Assembly (NCBI GenBank): GCA_013811975.1
Contig: JACCUF010000101.1
Coordinates: 1 to 8,537 of the forward strand
From: Geodermatophilaceae bacterium
GTDB taxonomy: Bacteria > Actinomycetota > Actinomycetes > Mycobacteriales > Geodermatophilaceae
Reading direction: 5' to 3'
Length of the DNA: 8,537 nt
Shown: in pieces, positions 1-6,216 of the stretch
Layout: the number at the start of each line of letters is the position of its first letter
Numbering within the stretch: the first letter of the stretch is position 1
The notes under the pieces: generated by a model
What the model saw: only the letters and a program-made list of their open reading frames with translations
Database searches by the model: none
Told to the model about the DNA's origin: nothing
Position numbers and translations under genes: made by a program

Positions 1-143
1 GCACAACGGGCAATCCGGGTGTGACCTTCCCTTGCAAATCGGCACGTGACGACGTCGGCTCGAGCGCCCGCGCAGCAATGCGCCTGGTCGCCTGGCCAGG
101 GCAGGACGTCGGGCGGGTCGTCAGGGGTCAAGGCACCCGGAGT

Positions 144-252
144 GGGTGGGAAAAGGAGAGGATCCGGCGAGCCAGTAGACAACGGTGCCTCGGCTGCAGC
201 CAGCAGCGACGACGTGTCGGCCCGAAGACTTCGCCGGATCTCTTCTCCACCC
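144..252 (+). promoter_or_regulatory. Long imperfect stem-loop in the lnt leader
   Basis: GATCCGGCGA at 161-170 is perfectly complementary to TCGCCGGATC at 231-240. The pairing continues outward between GGAGAG (155-160) and 242-248, with single-base bulges at 241 and 244. After an asymmetric internal loop it continues between GGGT (144-147) and ACCC (249-252). The 60-base apical part (171-230) holds smaller stems, including CGAA-GAC-TTCG at 223-233, which would compete with part of the main stem. No T-tract follows, so this is not an ordinary terminator. It does not match a riboswitch class I can recognise. Confidence 0.4.
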
Positions 253-278
253 CTCCGCACCGACAGTGGGGCGCCAGC

Positions 279-311
279 TCGCGTGCGGGCGCCGGGTGGC
301 AGCGCACGCGA
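279..311 (+). promoter_or_regulatory. Second hairpin in the lnt leader
   Basis: TCGCGTGCG (279-287) pairs perfectly with CGCACGCGA (303-311) across a 15-base loop that contains GGCGCC. There is no T-tract after it. It lies between the large upstream stem and the lnt ribosome binding site, and may be part of the same folded leader; that joint role is inference. Confidence 0.35.
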
Positions 312-399
312 TCGCCGCCATAAAGTGTCCACCCGTTGGCAGACATCGCGACGAGCGTGGAATGCTGGTTCTCTTACCCCGGCAGCCGCTCGGGACGGC

Positions 400-406
400 G
401 GAGGGG
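400..406 (+). promoter_or_regulatory. Ribosome binding site that fixes the lnt start
   Basis: GGAGGGG lies 7 bases before the GTG at 414, an ideal Shine-Dalgarno spacing. No comparable site precedes the in-frame TTG at 336 or the in-frame ATG at 534. The nine bases GCGGAGGGG (398-406) are exactly complementary to CCCCTCCGC at 250-258 in the leader, so the site could be masked by long-range pairing. Confidence 0.7.
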
Positions 407-413
407 ACGTGAC

Positions 414-2054
414 GTGGGCGTAGCGGCCACCATTGGCGTCCCCGCCGCGATCGACCCGGACGATGACCTCCGCACCGAGGCAGCGGATAGAGGGGCGACC
501 GCGCTGCCCGCTCCCACGCTCGACGTGCGGAGGATGCCCAGAGGTGCACCGACCGTCCTGGTCGTCCTCGGCGGCCTGGCCACCCTGCTGGCCTTTCCGC
601 CCTACGACCTGCGGATGCTGGCCGTACTCGGACCCGCCGCACTCGCACTTGCCGTGCACGGCCAACGGGCCAGATCTGGGGCCTGGCTGGGTCTGGCCTC
701 GGGACTGGCCTTCTTCATTCCGCACCTGGCCTGGGCAGCGGAGTACCTCCCGGCGTGGCCGTGGCTGCTGCTGGCGCTGTGGCAGGCAACCTACCTCGCC
801 CTGATGGGGGCCGGTTGGGCGGTGGTCAGCCGGCTGCCTGGTTGGCCAGTGTGGATGGCCGCGCTATGGGTCGGCGCCGAGGCATTGCGCGGCCGGTGGT
901 TCGTCGGCGGCTTCCCGTGGGGCAGGCTTGGATTCAGCCAACCGGACGGGCCCTTCACGGCTCTGGCTGCCTTCGGGGGGGTGCCGTTGGTCGGCTTCGG
1001 AGTCGCCCTGACCGGGACCGTACTGGCCGCCGCAATCCTGTCCCACGACTCCGGCCAGGCACTTCGCCGGGGCGTTGCGACTCTCGCCGTACCGCTGGTG
1101 GCGGCAACCGGGTGGCTGACCCTGGGTGAGCAATCGCTGTCCGGACAAGCTCAGGCCGTGACGACGATCGCGATCGTGCAGGGCGATGTGCCGCAAGCCG
1201 GGCTCGACTTCAACGCCCGCCGGCGAGCCGTGCTCGACAACCACGTGGAGGCGACGTTAGCCCTGGCTGCCGACGTTGCGGCCGGGCGCCGATCCGCTCC
1301 GGACCTGGTGATCTGGCCGGAGAACTCCTCCGACATCGACCCGCTCACCAATTCGGATGCGGCCGCTGCCATCAACCGAGCCGCGCGTGCCATCGACGTA
1401 CCGATCTTGGTTGGTGCCGTCTTGTCCGGTCCCGGGCCGGACAGCGTCAGCAATGTGGGCATCCTCTGGGACCCGGACACCGGACCAGGACAGATCTACA
1501 CCAAGCGGCACCCAGTGCCCTTTGCCGAGTACATTCCGGCTCGACCGCTCCTGGAGCGGGCAACGGATCTGGTCGACATGGTCGGACGCGACTTCGTCTC
1601 GGGGAACGAGGTCGGCGTCTTCGACGTGGCCGGTGTCCGGCTCGGCGACCTGATCTGCTTCGAGATCGCTTATGACGACCTGACCGCAGACGTCGTCGAT
1701 GCCGGTGCAGGCGTGATCGTCGTACAGACCAACAACGCGACTTTCGGATTCAGCGACGAGACATATCAGCAGCTGGCGATGGCCCGGATGCGTGCGATCG
1801 AACACGGTCGACCAGTGGTTGTTGCGTCCACCGTCGGGATCAGCGCGTTCATCGCACCGGATGGCTCCCTGGTGGAGTCGACGGAGTTGTTCACCCGGGA
1901 GACGTTGGTGGCCGAGGTGGGTCTTCGGCAGGCAGACACCGTCGCCAGCCGGGTCCGCGAGGGCCCTGAATGGGTACTCGTCGTCGTCGGACTGCTGGCC
2001 TGGGCGTACGGCACGTTCCTGCATCGACGTGCCCGCGAAGCGGGTCAGCCATGA
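414..2054 (+). CDS. lnt: Apolipoprotein N-acyltransferase (Lnt)
   Basis: Lnt adds the third acyl chain, taken from a phospholipid, to the N-terminal diacylglyceryl-cysteine of lipoproteins at the outer face of the cytoplasmic membrane. With the GTG at 414 the protein has 546 residues, close to the usual family length. After about 40 polar N-terminal residues come hydrophobic segments at roughly 45-61, 66-83, 90-112, 115-138, 145-158, 183-205 and 220-238. A nitrilase-like (CN hydrolase) domain follows at about 250-505, and a last membrane helix at about 520-536. The Glu-Lys-Cys triad is visible as Glu303 (WPENS), Lys364 (YTKRHPVPF) and Cys415 (LICFE). The start is chosen for its ribosome binding site; ATG 534 would also keep all membrane segments. 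The stop overlaps the ppm1 start by 4 bases (ATGA), implying translational coupling. In Mycobacterium tuberculosis, Lnt and Ppm1 are domains of one protein (Rv2051c); here they are separate. The catalytic residues suggest an active enzyme. Confidence 0.95.
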   Translation: MGVAATIGVPAAIDPDDDLRTEAADRGATALPAPTLDVRRMPRGAPTVLVVLGGLATLLAFPPYDLRMLAVLGPAALALAVHGQRARSGAWLGLASGLAFFIPHLAWAAEYLPAWPWLLLALWQATYLALMGAGWAVVSRLPGWPVWMAALWVGAEALRGRWFVGGFPWGRLGFSQPDGPFTALAAFGGVPLVGFGVALTGTVLAAAILSHDSGQALRRGVATLAVPLVAATGWLTLGEQSLSGQAQAVTTIAIVQGDVPQAGLDFNARRRAVLDNHVEATLALAADVAAGRRSAPDLVIWPENSSDIDPLTNSDAAAAINRAARAIDVPILVGAVLSGPGPDSVSNVGILWDPDTGPGQIYTKRHPVPFAEYIPARPLLERATDLVDMVGRDFVSGNEVGVFDVAGVRLGDLICFEIAYDDLTADVVDAGAGVIVVQTNNATFGFSDETYQQLAMARMRAIEHGRPVVVASTVGISAFIAPDGSLVESTELFTRETLVAEVGLRQADTVASRVREGPEWVLVVVGLLAWAYGTFLHRRAREAGQP

Positions 2055-2815
2055 CGAGCTCCTTCGAGCGGGTTCTCGTGATCGTCCCGACCTACGATGA
2101 GATCGACAACCTCGAGTCGATCCTGGCCCGCACGCGCGCGGCCAACCCCACCGTTGACATTCTGGTCGTCGACGACTCGAGCCCAGACGGCACCGGGGAA
2201 CTCGCCGATCGGCTGGCGGTCGCTGACGAGGGAATCCATGTCCTGCACCGAGTGGTGAAGGACGGCCTCGGGCGGGCTTATCTCGCCGGCTTCGATTGGG
2301 GGCTGGCGCGAGGATACGAGGTGCTGGTCGAAATGGATGCGGATGGGTCCCACCCTCCGGAACAGCTGCCCGACCTGCTCAGCGCTCTGGCCGACGCTGA
2401 CCTGGTGCTCGGATCGCGGTATGTCCCGGGAGGCGAGGTCCGCGGTTGGCCAGCGAGGCGGCTGCTGCTGTCCCGTGGCGGCAATCGCTACGCGCGCATG
2501 ATGCTCCGGTTGCCGGTCCACGACGCCACCGGTGGCTTCCGCGCGTTCCGCGCTGACCTCCTGCGCGAGTTGAAGCTGAACGACATTTCCAGTGCCGGTT
2601 ACTGCTTCCAGGTGGATCTGGCCTGGCGGACGTGGCGAGCCGGCTACAACATCGTCGAAGTCCCGATCGTCTTCACCGAGCGGGTACGGGGTAAAAGCAA
2701 GATGAGCTCCTCGATCGTCGGAGAAGCGCTGATCCGAGTGGGCTGGTGGGGGCTGCGAAACCGCAGCCGCGGAGCGCGTGCCCGGGCAATCGCAACGCGG
2801 AAGGAAACGTCGTGA
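2051..2815 (+). CDS. ppm1: Polyprenol monophosphomannose synthase (Ppm1/DPM1-like)
   Basis: This is a family 2 glycosyltransferase that moves mannose from GDP-mannose to polyprenyl phosphate. The product feeds periplasmic mannosyltransferases that build lipoglycans and mannosylate secreted proteins. The 254-residue protein shows the classic motifs: VPTYDE near 12-17, VDDSSPDGT at 40-48, the metal-binding DAD at 96-98 followed by GSHPPE, DATGGFRAF at 158-166, and RGKSKMS at 213-219. There is no C-terminal membrane helix, so it should be a soluble or peripheral enzyme. In mycobacteria the Lnt domain or protein is known to serve as its membrane partner, which fits the 4-base overlap with lnt. 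ATG 2051 is the natural start, since residues before it would lie inside lnt and are not conserved in type. Its TGA overlaps the GTG of the next gene, again by 4 bases. Confidence 0.95.
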   Translation: MTSSFERVLVIVPTYDEIDNLESILARTRAANPTVDILVVDDSSPDGTGELADRLAVADEGIHVLHRVVKDGLGRAYLAGFDWGLARGYEVLVEMDADGSHPPEQLPDLLSALADADLVLGSRYVPGGEVRGWPARRLLLSRGGNRYARMMLRLPVHDATGGFRAFRADLLRELKLNDISSAGYCFQVDLAWRTWRAGYNIVEVPIVFTERVRGKSKMSSSIVGEALIRVGWWGLRNRSRGARARAIATRKETS

Positions 2816-3336
2816 TACGCGCTCGATTGGGACCGATCCTCGCGGTGTTGCTGGTCGCCGAGATCGCAGTCTTCATCCTGGTCGGAAATTGGATCGGTGT
2901 TGGTTGGACCATCCTGCTGGCGCTGGCGACCTCCGCTGTCGGGCTGTGGCTGTTCGGGCGTGAGGGCATGCGCGCTCTGCGTGCCCTGGGGGAGGCCTCG
3001 CGCGGTGGAGTGCCTCCGGGACCCGCAGCCGTGGATGCCGGACTAGTGGCTCTCGGCGGACTGCTGGTCTTCCTTCCGGGATTCGTCAGCGACGTCGTCG
3101 GGCTGCTCTGCCTGATCCCGGTGACAAGGCCGCTGATCCGCCGCTTGGTGATCGGGGGAGTGGCCCGCAAGTTCGGCCCGGCCCGGGTCACTTCTCGGCG
3201 CGTGGACGGCGTCGAAGCACCGCGTGGTGCCTCCGCGGCCGGAGCCGCGCGGACATCCGACGCAGAGCAAAGCGCGGGTGGCTCGTCCCGCCGAAACACC
3301 GAGCCTGAGATCATCGAGGGCGAGATCGTCCCGTGA
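2812..3336 (+). CDS. fxsA: FxsA family membrane protein
   Basis: FxsA-family proteins are small polytopic inner-membrane proteins. The Escherichia coli member relieves exclusion of phage T7 by the F plasmid when overproduced, but the normal role is unknown. The 174-residue product has membrane segments at about 8-24, 28-48 and a long hydrophobic stretch at 75-105. It carries the family's GxxLVFLPGFVSD-type segment (82-94) with LIPVTRPLIRR after it. The C-terminal 50 residues are polar and end in EPEIIEGEIVP, a tail type common in actinobacterial homologues. GTG 2812 was chosen because it shares bases with the ppm1 stop (GTGA) and follows a purine-rich GGAAGGAAA at 2799-2807. As third gene of the operon it is probably co-transcribed with lnt and ppm1. 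From memory, the M. tuberculosis FxsA homologue also lies close to ppm1, so the linkage looks conserved. Confidence 0.9.
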   Translation: MIRARLGPILAVLLVAEIAVFILVGNWIGVGWTILLALATSAVGLWLFGREGMRALRALGEASRGGVPPGPAAVDAGLVALGGLLVFLPGFVSDVVGLLCLIPVTRPLIRRLVIGGVARKFGPARVTSRRVDGVEAPRGASAAGAARTSDAEQSAGGSSRRNTEPEIIEGEIVP

Positions 3337-3352
3337 GCACACTTGCCTCGAC

Positions 3353-3375
3353 CGTCGTGGGTTTCAGCCACGGCG
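3353..3375 (+). terminator. Hairpin after fxsA, possible terminator
   Basis: CGTCGTGG (3353-3360) and CCACGGCG (3368-3375) form an 8-bp stem with one G-T pair and a 7-base loop, beginning 17 bases after the fxsA stop. Only scattered T residues follow (TTGGTTCT). Terminators without a T-tract are often proposed in actinomycetes. It also separates the envelope operon from the toxin-antitoxin promoter. Confidence 0.45.
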
Positions 3376-3377
3376 CC

Positions 3378-3403
3378 GCTTGGTTCTGAGCTATAAGCCA
3401 AGC
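3378..3403 (+). promoter_or_regulatory. Palindromic operator candidate for the VapB antitoxin
   Basis: GCTTGG (3378-3383) and CCAAGC (3398-3403) form a perfect inverted repeat. It shares its centre (between 3390 and 3391) with the inner palindrome AGCT at 3389-3392. AGCTAT is also directly repeated at 3389-3394 and 3401-3406. The site covers the -35 box and the spacer up to the -10 box, so binding would block RNA polymerase. Ribbon-helix-helix antitoxins normally repress their own operon in this way; use of this particular site is inferred. Confidence 0.45.
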
Positions 3404-3409
3404 TATCCT
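3380..3409 (+). promoter_or_regulatory. Probable leaderless promoter of vapBC
   Basis: TTGGTT (3380-3385) and TATCCT (3404-3409) are separated by 18 bases and fit a sigma70-type promoter. Transcription would begin about 7 bases after the -10 box, at or next to A3416, which is the first base of the antitoxin ATG. No ribosome binding site precedes that ATG, as expected for a leaderless mRNA, which is common in actinobacteria. Confidence 0.5.
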
Positions 3410-3415
3410 CCGGGT

Positions 3416-3652
3416 ATGTCCAAGGTCATGGTCTCCTTACCCGCGGATCTCCTTGCAGAGGTCGACAGCGAGGCGCAGCGCCGCTCAGTGAGCCGGAGTG
3501 CATTGCTCGCCAGCGCTGTTCGTCGCGAACTCGACCGTCGCGATCCCGAGGCTGTTGCAGCGGCCATCGCGCGCTCCGAGCAACGCTTTCAGGACGCGGG
3601 GTCCTTCGATGCCGCAGAACTCGTTCGTGAGGACCGAGAGCGACACCGTTGA
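3416..3652 (+). CDS. VapB-type ribbon-helix-helix antitoxin
   Basis: This is the antitoxin and self-repressor of a type II toxin-antitoxin pair. The 78-residue protein begins with a short strand (KVMVSLP, 3-9), a helix, a turn containing SVSRS (24-28) and a second helix to about residue 39. That is the CopG/Arc fold that binds DNA as a dimer through its paired strands. The charged C-terminal half (40-78, ending REDRERHR) should be flexible and is where such antitoxins usually wrap and inhibit the PIN toxin. The ATG at 3416 is preferred because the RHH domain begins there and the predicted transcript starts at the same base; upstream in-frame sequence is non-homologous. The stop TGA overlaps the toxin ATG by one base. 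VapB is a functional label; the exact subfamily is not resolved. Confidence 0.85.
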   Translation: MSKVMVSLPADLLAEVDSEAQRRSVSRSALLASAVRRELDRRDPEAVAAAIARSEQRFQDAGSFDAAELVREDRERHR

Positions 3653-4083
3653 TGCGGCTACTTCTCGACACCTCTGTCCTGATCAAGTGGTTCCACAGCA
3701 GCGGGGAAGGCGAGTTGGCCGAAGCGAGGGCGCTACGCGCGGCTCACCTGTCCGGGCAGGTGGATGCGCACCTCCTCGATCTCGCCCTGTACGAGGTCGG
3801 CAACGTCCTGGTGCGCGCGCTCGACTGGCCTGCCGACCAGGTGGCGGACCAACTCGAGGACCTCCTGACGATCTGTGGCACACCTTTGGTCATGACCGAG
3901 GAGTGGCTTCGAGATGCCGCGTCCATCGCCACCGAGCACCGCCTGTCCTTCTACGATGCAGCCTGGGCGGCAGCGGCTCGTGGTCTCTCGATCCCGTTGA
4001 TCAGCGCGGACCAACGGCTGATCAGGACGGCGCTGGCCGAATCACCGACGTCCGCCGTCCAACGACTGCGGCTTCGTAGTTGA
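3652..4083 (+). CDS. PIN-domain ribonuclease toxin (VapC-type)
   Basis: The product is a likely VapC endoribonuclease, a metal-dependent RNase that in studied members cuts tRNA or rRNA and stops growth when the antitoxin is lost. The 143-residue protein is a single PIN domain of normal size. Its acidic active-site residues are all present: Asp6 in LLLDTSV, Glu48 in LALYEVGN, Asp102 in SFYDAAWA and Asp120 in SADQRL. The ATG at 3652 overlaps the antitoxin stop (TGATG); a TTG one codon earlier is also possible. No strong ribosome binding site is seen, so translation is probably coupled to the antitoxin, keeping toxin output lower. An intact active site next to an intact antitoxin suggests a working module. 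Its cellular RNA target cannot be read from sequence. Confidence 0.88.
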   Translation: MRLLLDTSVLIKWFHSSGEGELAEARALRAAHLSGQVDAHLLDLALYEVGNVLVRALDWPADQVADQLEDLLTICGTPLVMTEEWLRDAASIATEHRLSFYDAAWAAAARGLSIPLISADQRLIRTALAESPTSAVQRLRLRS

Positions 4084-4086
4084 TCC

Positions 4087-4830
4087 TTAGCGACCGCCAG
4101 CGACGTCGACGAAGGTGCCGGTGACATAGGACGCCTCGGCTGACAACAACCAAGCGATCGCCGGTGCCACCTCGTCTGCCCGGCCGCCACGTCCCATCGG
4201 CACCGTTGTGGCTACCCGCTGCACCCGACCGGGTTGCCCGCCCGAGGCATGGATCTCGGTATCGATGACACCCGGACGAACGGCATTGACCCGGATCCCC
4301 TCGTCGGCCACTTCCCGCGCCAAACCCGATGTCAGCGTATCCAGCGCCCCTTTGGATGCCGCGTAGTCCACGTATTCGCCGGCGCTGCCCAGGACTGCGG
4401 CTCGCGAGGAGACGTTGACAATCCCACCGCCGGGGCCCCCGTTCTTGGTCGACATCCGACGGATAGATTCACGGGCGCACAGGAAGGCGCCGATCACGTT
4501 CACGGCGAAGACCCTTTCTATTCGAGCCAGGCTCATCTCCTCCACGCGGCACTGCGGCGCGACGATCCCGGCGTTGTTGACCAGCGCAGTTAACGTCCCC
4601 AGCTCTGCGGCAGCGTCGAAAGCACCCACGACGTCGGCCTCCCGGGAAATCTCAGCCCGGACGGAGCGGGCGCCTACCCCGTACCCCAGACATTGGGCGA
4701 CGACGGCATCGGCGGTCTCCTGCTGCTCGCGGTAGGTCAGGCACACGTCGTACCCACGCTCAGCCAATAGAACGGCGGTGGCGGCGCCGATACCTCGTCC
4801 GCCACCGGTGATCAGAACGACGCCAGGCAC
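4087..4830 (-). CDS. SDR family oxidoreductase, YgfF-like
   Basis: This is a classical short-chain dehydrogenase/reductase of 247 residues. It has the cofactor motif TGGGRGIG (8-15), NNAG (85-88), Asn111, the catalytic Ser around 141-142 (NVSSRA), Tyr156 and Lys160 (YAASK), and ends with the SDR C-terminal pattern SYVTGTFVDVAGG. Arg34 after the second strand (LTYRE) favours NADP(H) over NAD(H). From memory, the segments GEYVDYAASKGA and HASGGQPGRV closely resemble E. coli YgfF, whose substrate is unknown, so I give no substrate. The GTG at 4830 puts the first strand (VVLITGG) at the very N-terminus, as is usual. No clear ribosome binding site is visible. Its 3' end faces vapC with only 3 bases between the two stop codons. 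Confidence 0.9.
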   Translation of the reverse strand: MPGVVLITGGGRGIGAATAVLLAERGYDVCLTYREQQETADAVVAQCLGYGVGARSVRAEISREADVVGAFDAAAELGTLTALVNNAGIVAPQCRVEEMSLARIERVFAVNVIGAFLCARESIRRMSTKNGGPGGGIVNVSSRAAVLGSAGEYVDYAASKGALDTLTSGLAREVADEGIRVNAVRPGVIDTEIHASGGQPGRVQRVATTVPMGRGGRADEVAPAIAWLLSAEASYVTGTFVDVAGGR

Positions 4831-4898
4831 GCCGGCGAGCTTGTCACACGGCGGACAGGCGCCCGTCGGTTGTGCCTACGAGCCACGACCGATCAACC

Positions 4899-4918
4899 GG
4901 GGTTCGTTGGGCGACCCC
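4899..4918 (-). terminator. Weak hairpin after the HNH gene
   Basis: ACCCC (4914-4918) and GGGGT (4899-4903) could form a 5-bp stem with a 10-base loop just after the stop of the - strand HNH gene (4922-4924). The stem is short and lacks a T-tract, so this is only a weak candidate. The rest of the 91-bp gap to the SDR start shows no clear promoter. Confidence 0.2.
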
Positions 4919-4921
4919 AAT

Positions 4922-6216
4922 TCAGTGGGGAGGAGGTTGGTGTGTGGTGTTGACGATCGGTGCCCGGGTGGGGTCGATCCAGGCGGGCGGGCGGTACCAG
5001 GCGCGGTCGCCGCGGATGAACACTTCCCAGTCACCCTTTTCGATTTCCCGGTGATGGGCTGTGCAAAGAAGTGTGGCGTTGTCGCGGTCGGTCAGTCCAC
5101 CGTCGAGCCACGGAAGGATGTGATGGATTTCGCACCAGGCCAGCGGCCGTGAACAACCGGGCCAGGTGCAGCCACGGTCGCGAACCTCGATGGCGACTCT
5201 CTGCGGGCCGGTGAACAGCCTCCGGCCGGTACCGACATCGAGGACCTGACTCTTGCCGCCGAGAACGATGGGAATGAGCTGCGCATCACAGGCGAGGCGG
5301 CGAGCGGCACTGGGGGACAGCAACTGTCCGGAGTCCAGGGTCGCGGCACCCAGGCGCTGGGTCAGAGATTCCAGTCCGATCGTGATCCGCAGCTGAGTCT
5401 TGCCCCCGGCGCCGCTGCCGGATGCTGGATGGGCGAGGTGGCGGCGGCAGATTTCGACGAGGGCGTCGTAGCGGCGCTGCTCAGCACTGCGCAGGTGCCT
5501 GTTCCCGTCGATGTCGGCCTGCGCTGGTGCCGACAGCACATCGAGGGCGGCACGGATGATCGCAGCACCTTCGGCCTCCATTCGTCCCCGGATCGACCCG
5601 CCGGGCCCGCACGGTCATCGGAGAGTGTCAGGGCGCGCTTGTCGAAGGCCTTCTTCTCCTTCTCCAAGAGCTTCTTCTCGTCTCGGGCCTGGACACCCTC
5701 AGGATCCAGGATCTCCTCGAGCCGGCGCCCGATGAAGCTCAACGGCACGGGGCCGAACGTGTCGCAATGCCCGATCATCGTCGCCTCGGCGTCGATGCGA
5801 CCCTCGGCTGGGAAGTCCTTGGGCAGATCGGCCAGTGCATGGACGATCACCTGCGCTTGACCCAACTGCACCCGGCCGCGGGACATCGCGTCCGCGGTGG
5901 CCGGCAGATGTTCTCGCAACGCGCGAGCCGTCCCGACCAGCCTCGCCGCCTGACCGGGACCGACCTGATGGGCGCCCTGTAGCCAGGCTGTCGTCGATGT
6001 CGCGCCGCGCGCGCGGGCCAGACCCCGGGCATCCACCTCACCGATCACGGCCAGCAGGACGGCGTCGGGCTGGGCGCGCAACCGGACGGCGTCCCCGACC
6101 CGGGCCACGGCCTGCTCGTCCGACAGTGCCCAAGTCGCCCGGCTCGCCGCCGCACGCACAGCCGCGCGGGCATCGGACAACCCCGACGCAACCGGCTGGA
6201 TCGGTAACTCGCTCAC
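4922..6216 (-). pseudogene. DUF222/13E12-type HNH endonuclease-like gene, frameshifted
   Basis: The N-terminal DUF222 part reads from GTG 6216 (a ...DARGLARARGATST-type start region followed by a Lys/Glu-rich KKLLEKEKKAFDKR segment). The C-terminal part reads in another frame from about 5614 down to the TGA at 4922-4924. Joined by a -1 shift they give about 431 residues, normal for the family. The junction would read RAGPGGSIRGRMEAEGAA, a typical DUF222 continuation. The HNH domain (joined residues about 350-395) is complete: CTWPGCSRP, WCEIHHILPW, GGLTDRDN and LLCTAHH keep the Cys pairs, the HH and the Asn. Such proteins are abundant in actinobacteria; some mycobacterial copies (REP13E12) are repeated elements used as prophage attachment sites. 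Biological role is unproven. The shift may be a mutation, a sequencing error or programmed. ATG 5581 has a GGGG stretch 5 bases upstream and could also restart the second half. Confidence 0.75.
5602..5608 (-). other. G_GGC_CCG slippery heptamer at the frame junction
   Basis: Read on the - strand in the upstream frame, the codons are gcg ggc ccg, giving the X_XXY_YYZ heptamer G_GGC_CCG at 5608-5602. A -1 slip there leads directly into the frame that encodes the HNH half. The shift must fall between a frame-2 stop (5615-5617) and the conserved RGRMEAEG segment, and this heptamer lies inside that interval. GC-rich pairing makes it a weaker slippery site than A- or T-rich ones, and no convincing downstream pseudoknot is visible. 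Confidence 0.3.

Larger units (their letters stand above)
1..413 (+). other. Gene-free leader region upstream of lnt
   Basis: I see no convincing protein gene here. The open frames on both strands are low-complexity, rich in Arg, Ser, Gly and Pro, and resemble no family I know. The first 24 bases read as an open frame ending in TGA (22-24) and could be the tail of an upstream gene, but that is too short to judge. The stretch is rich in inverted repeats: a perfect 10-bp palindrome CCTGGCCAGG at 91-100, a long imperfect stem at 144-252, a 10-bp palindrome GGCTGCAGCC at 192-201, and a 9-bp stem at 279-311. A Shine-Dalgarno-like AAAAGGAGAGG at 151-161 has no start codon at a useful distance. No promoter stands out clearly. 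The likeliest role is promoter plus a long structured 5' leader of the lnt operon (inference). Confidence 0.5.

Noticed and set aside
120..260. Cobalamin, glycine or other known riboswitch
   Set aside because: GGGAAAAGGAGAGG and GCCAGTAGAC vaguely recall such elements, but the conserved cores of these classes are absent.
336..413. A longer Lnt starting at TTG 336
   Set aside because: The extra 26 residues are not Lnt-like, and the GTG at 414 has a near-ideal ribosome binding site while 336 has none.
21..423. Several open frames on both strands in the leader (for example 46-423 + and 121-648 -)
   Set aside because: They mirror the GC-rich composition, show no recognisable domain, overlap each other or lnt, and lack convincing ribosome binding sites.
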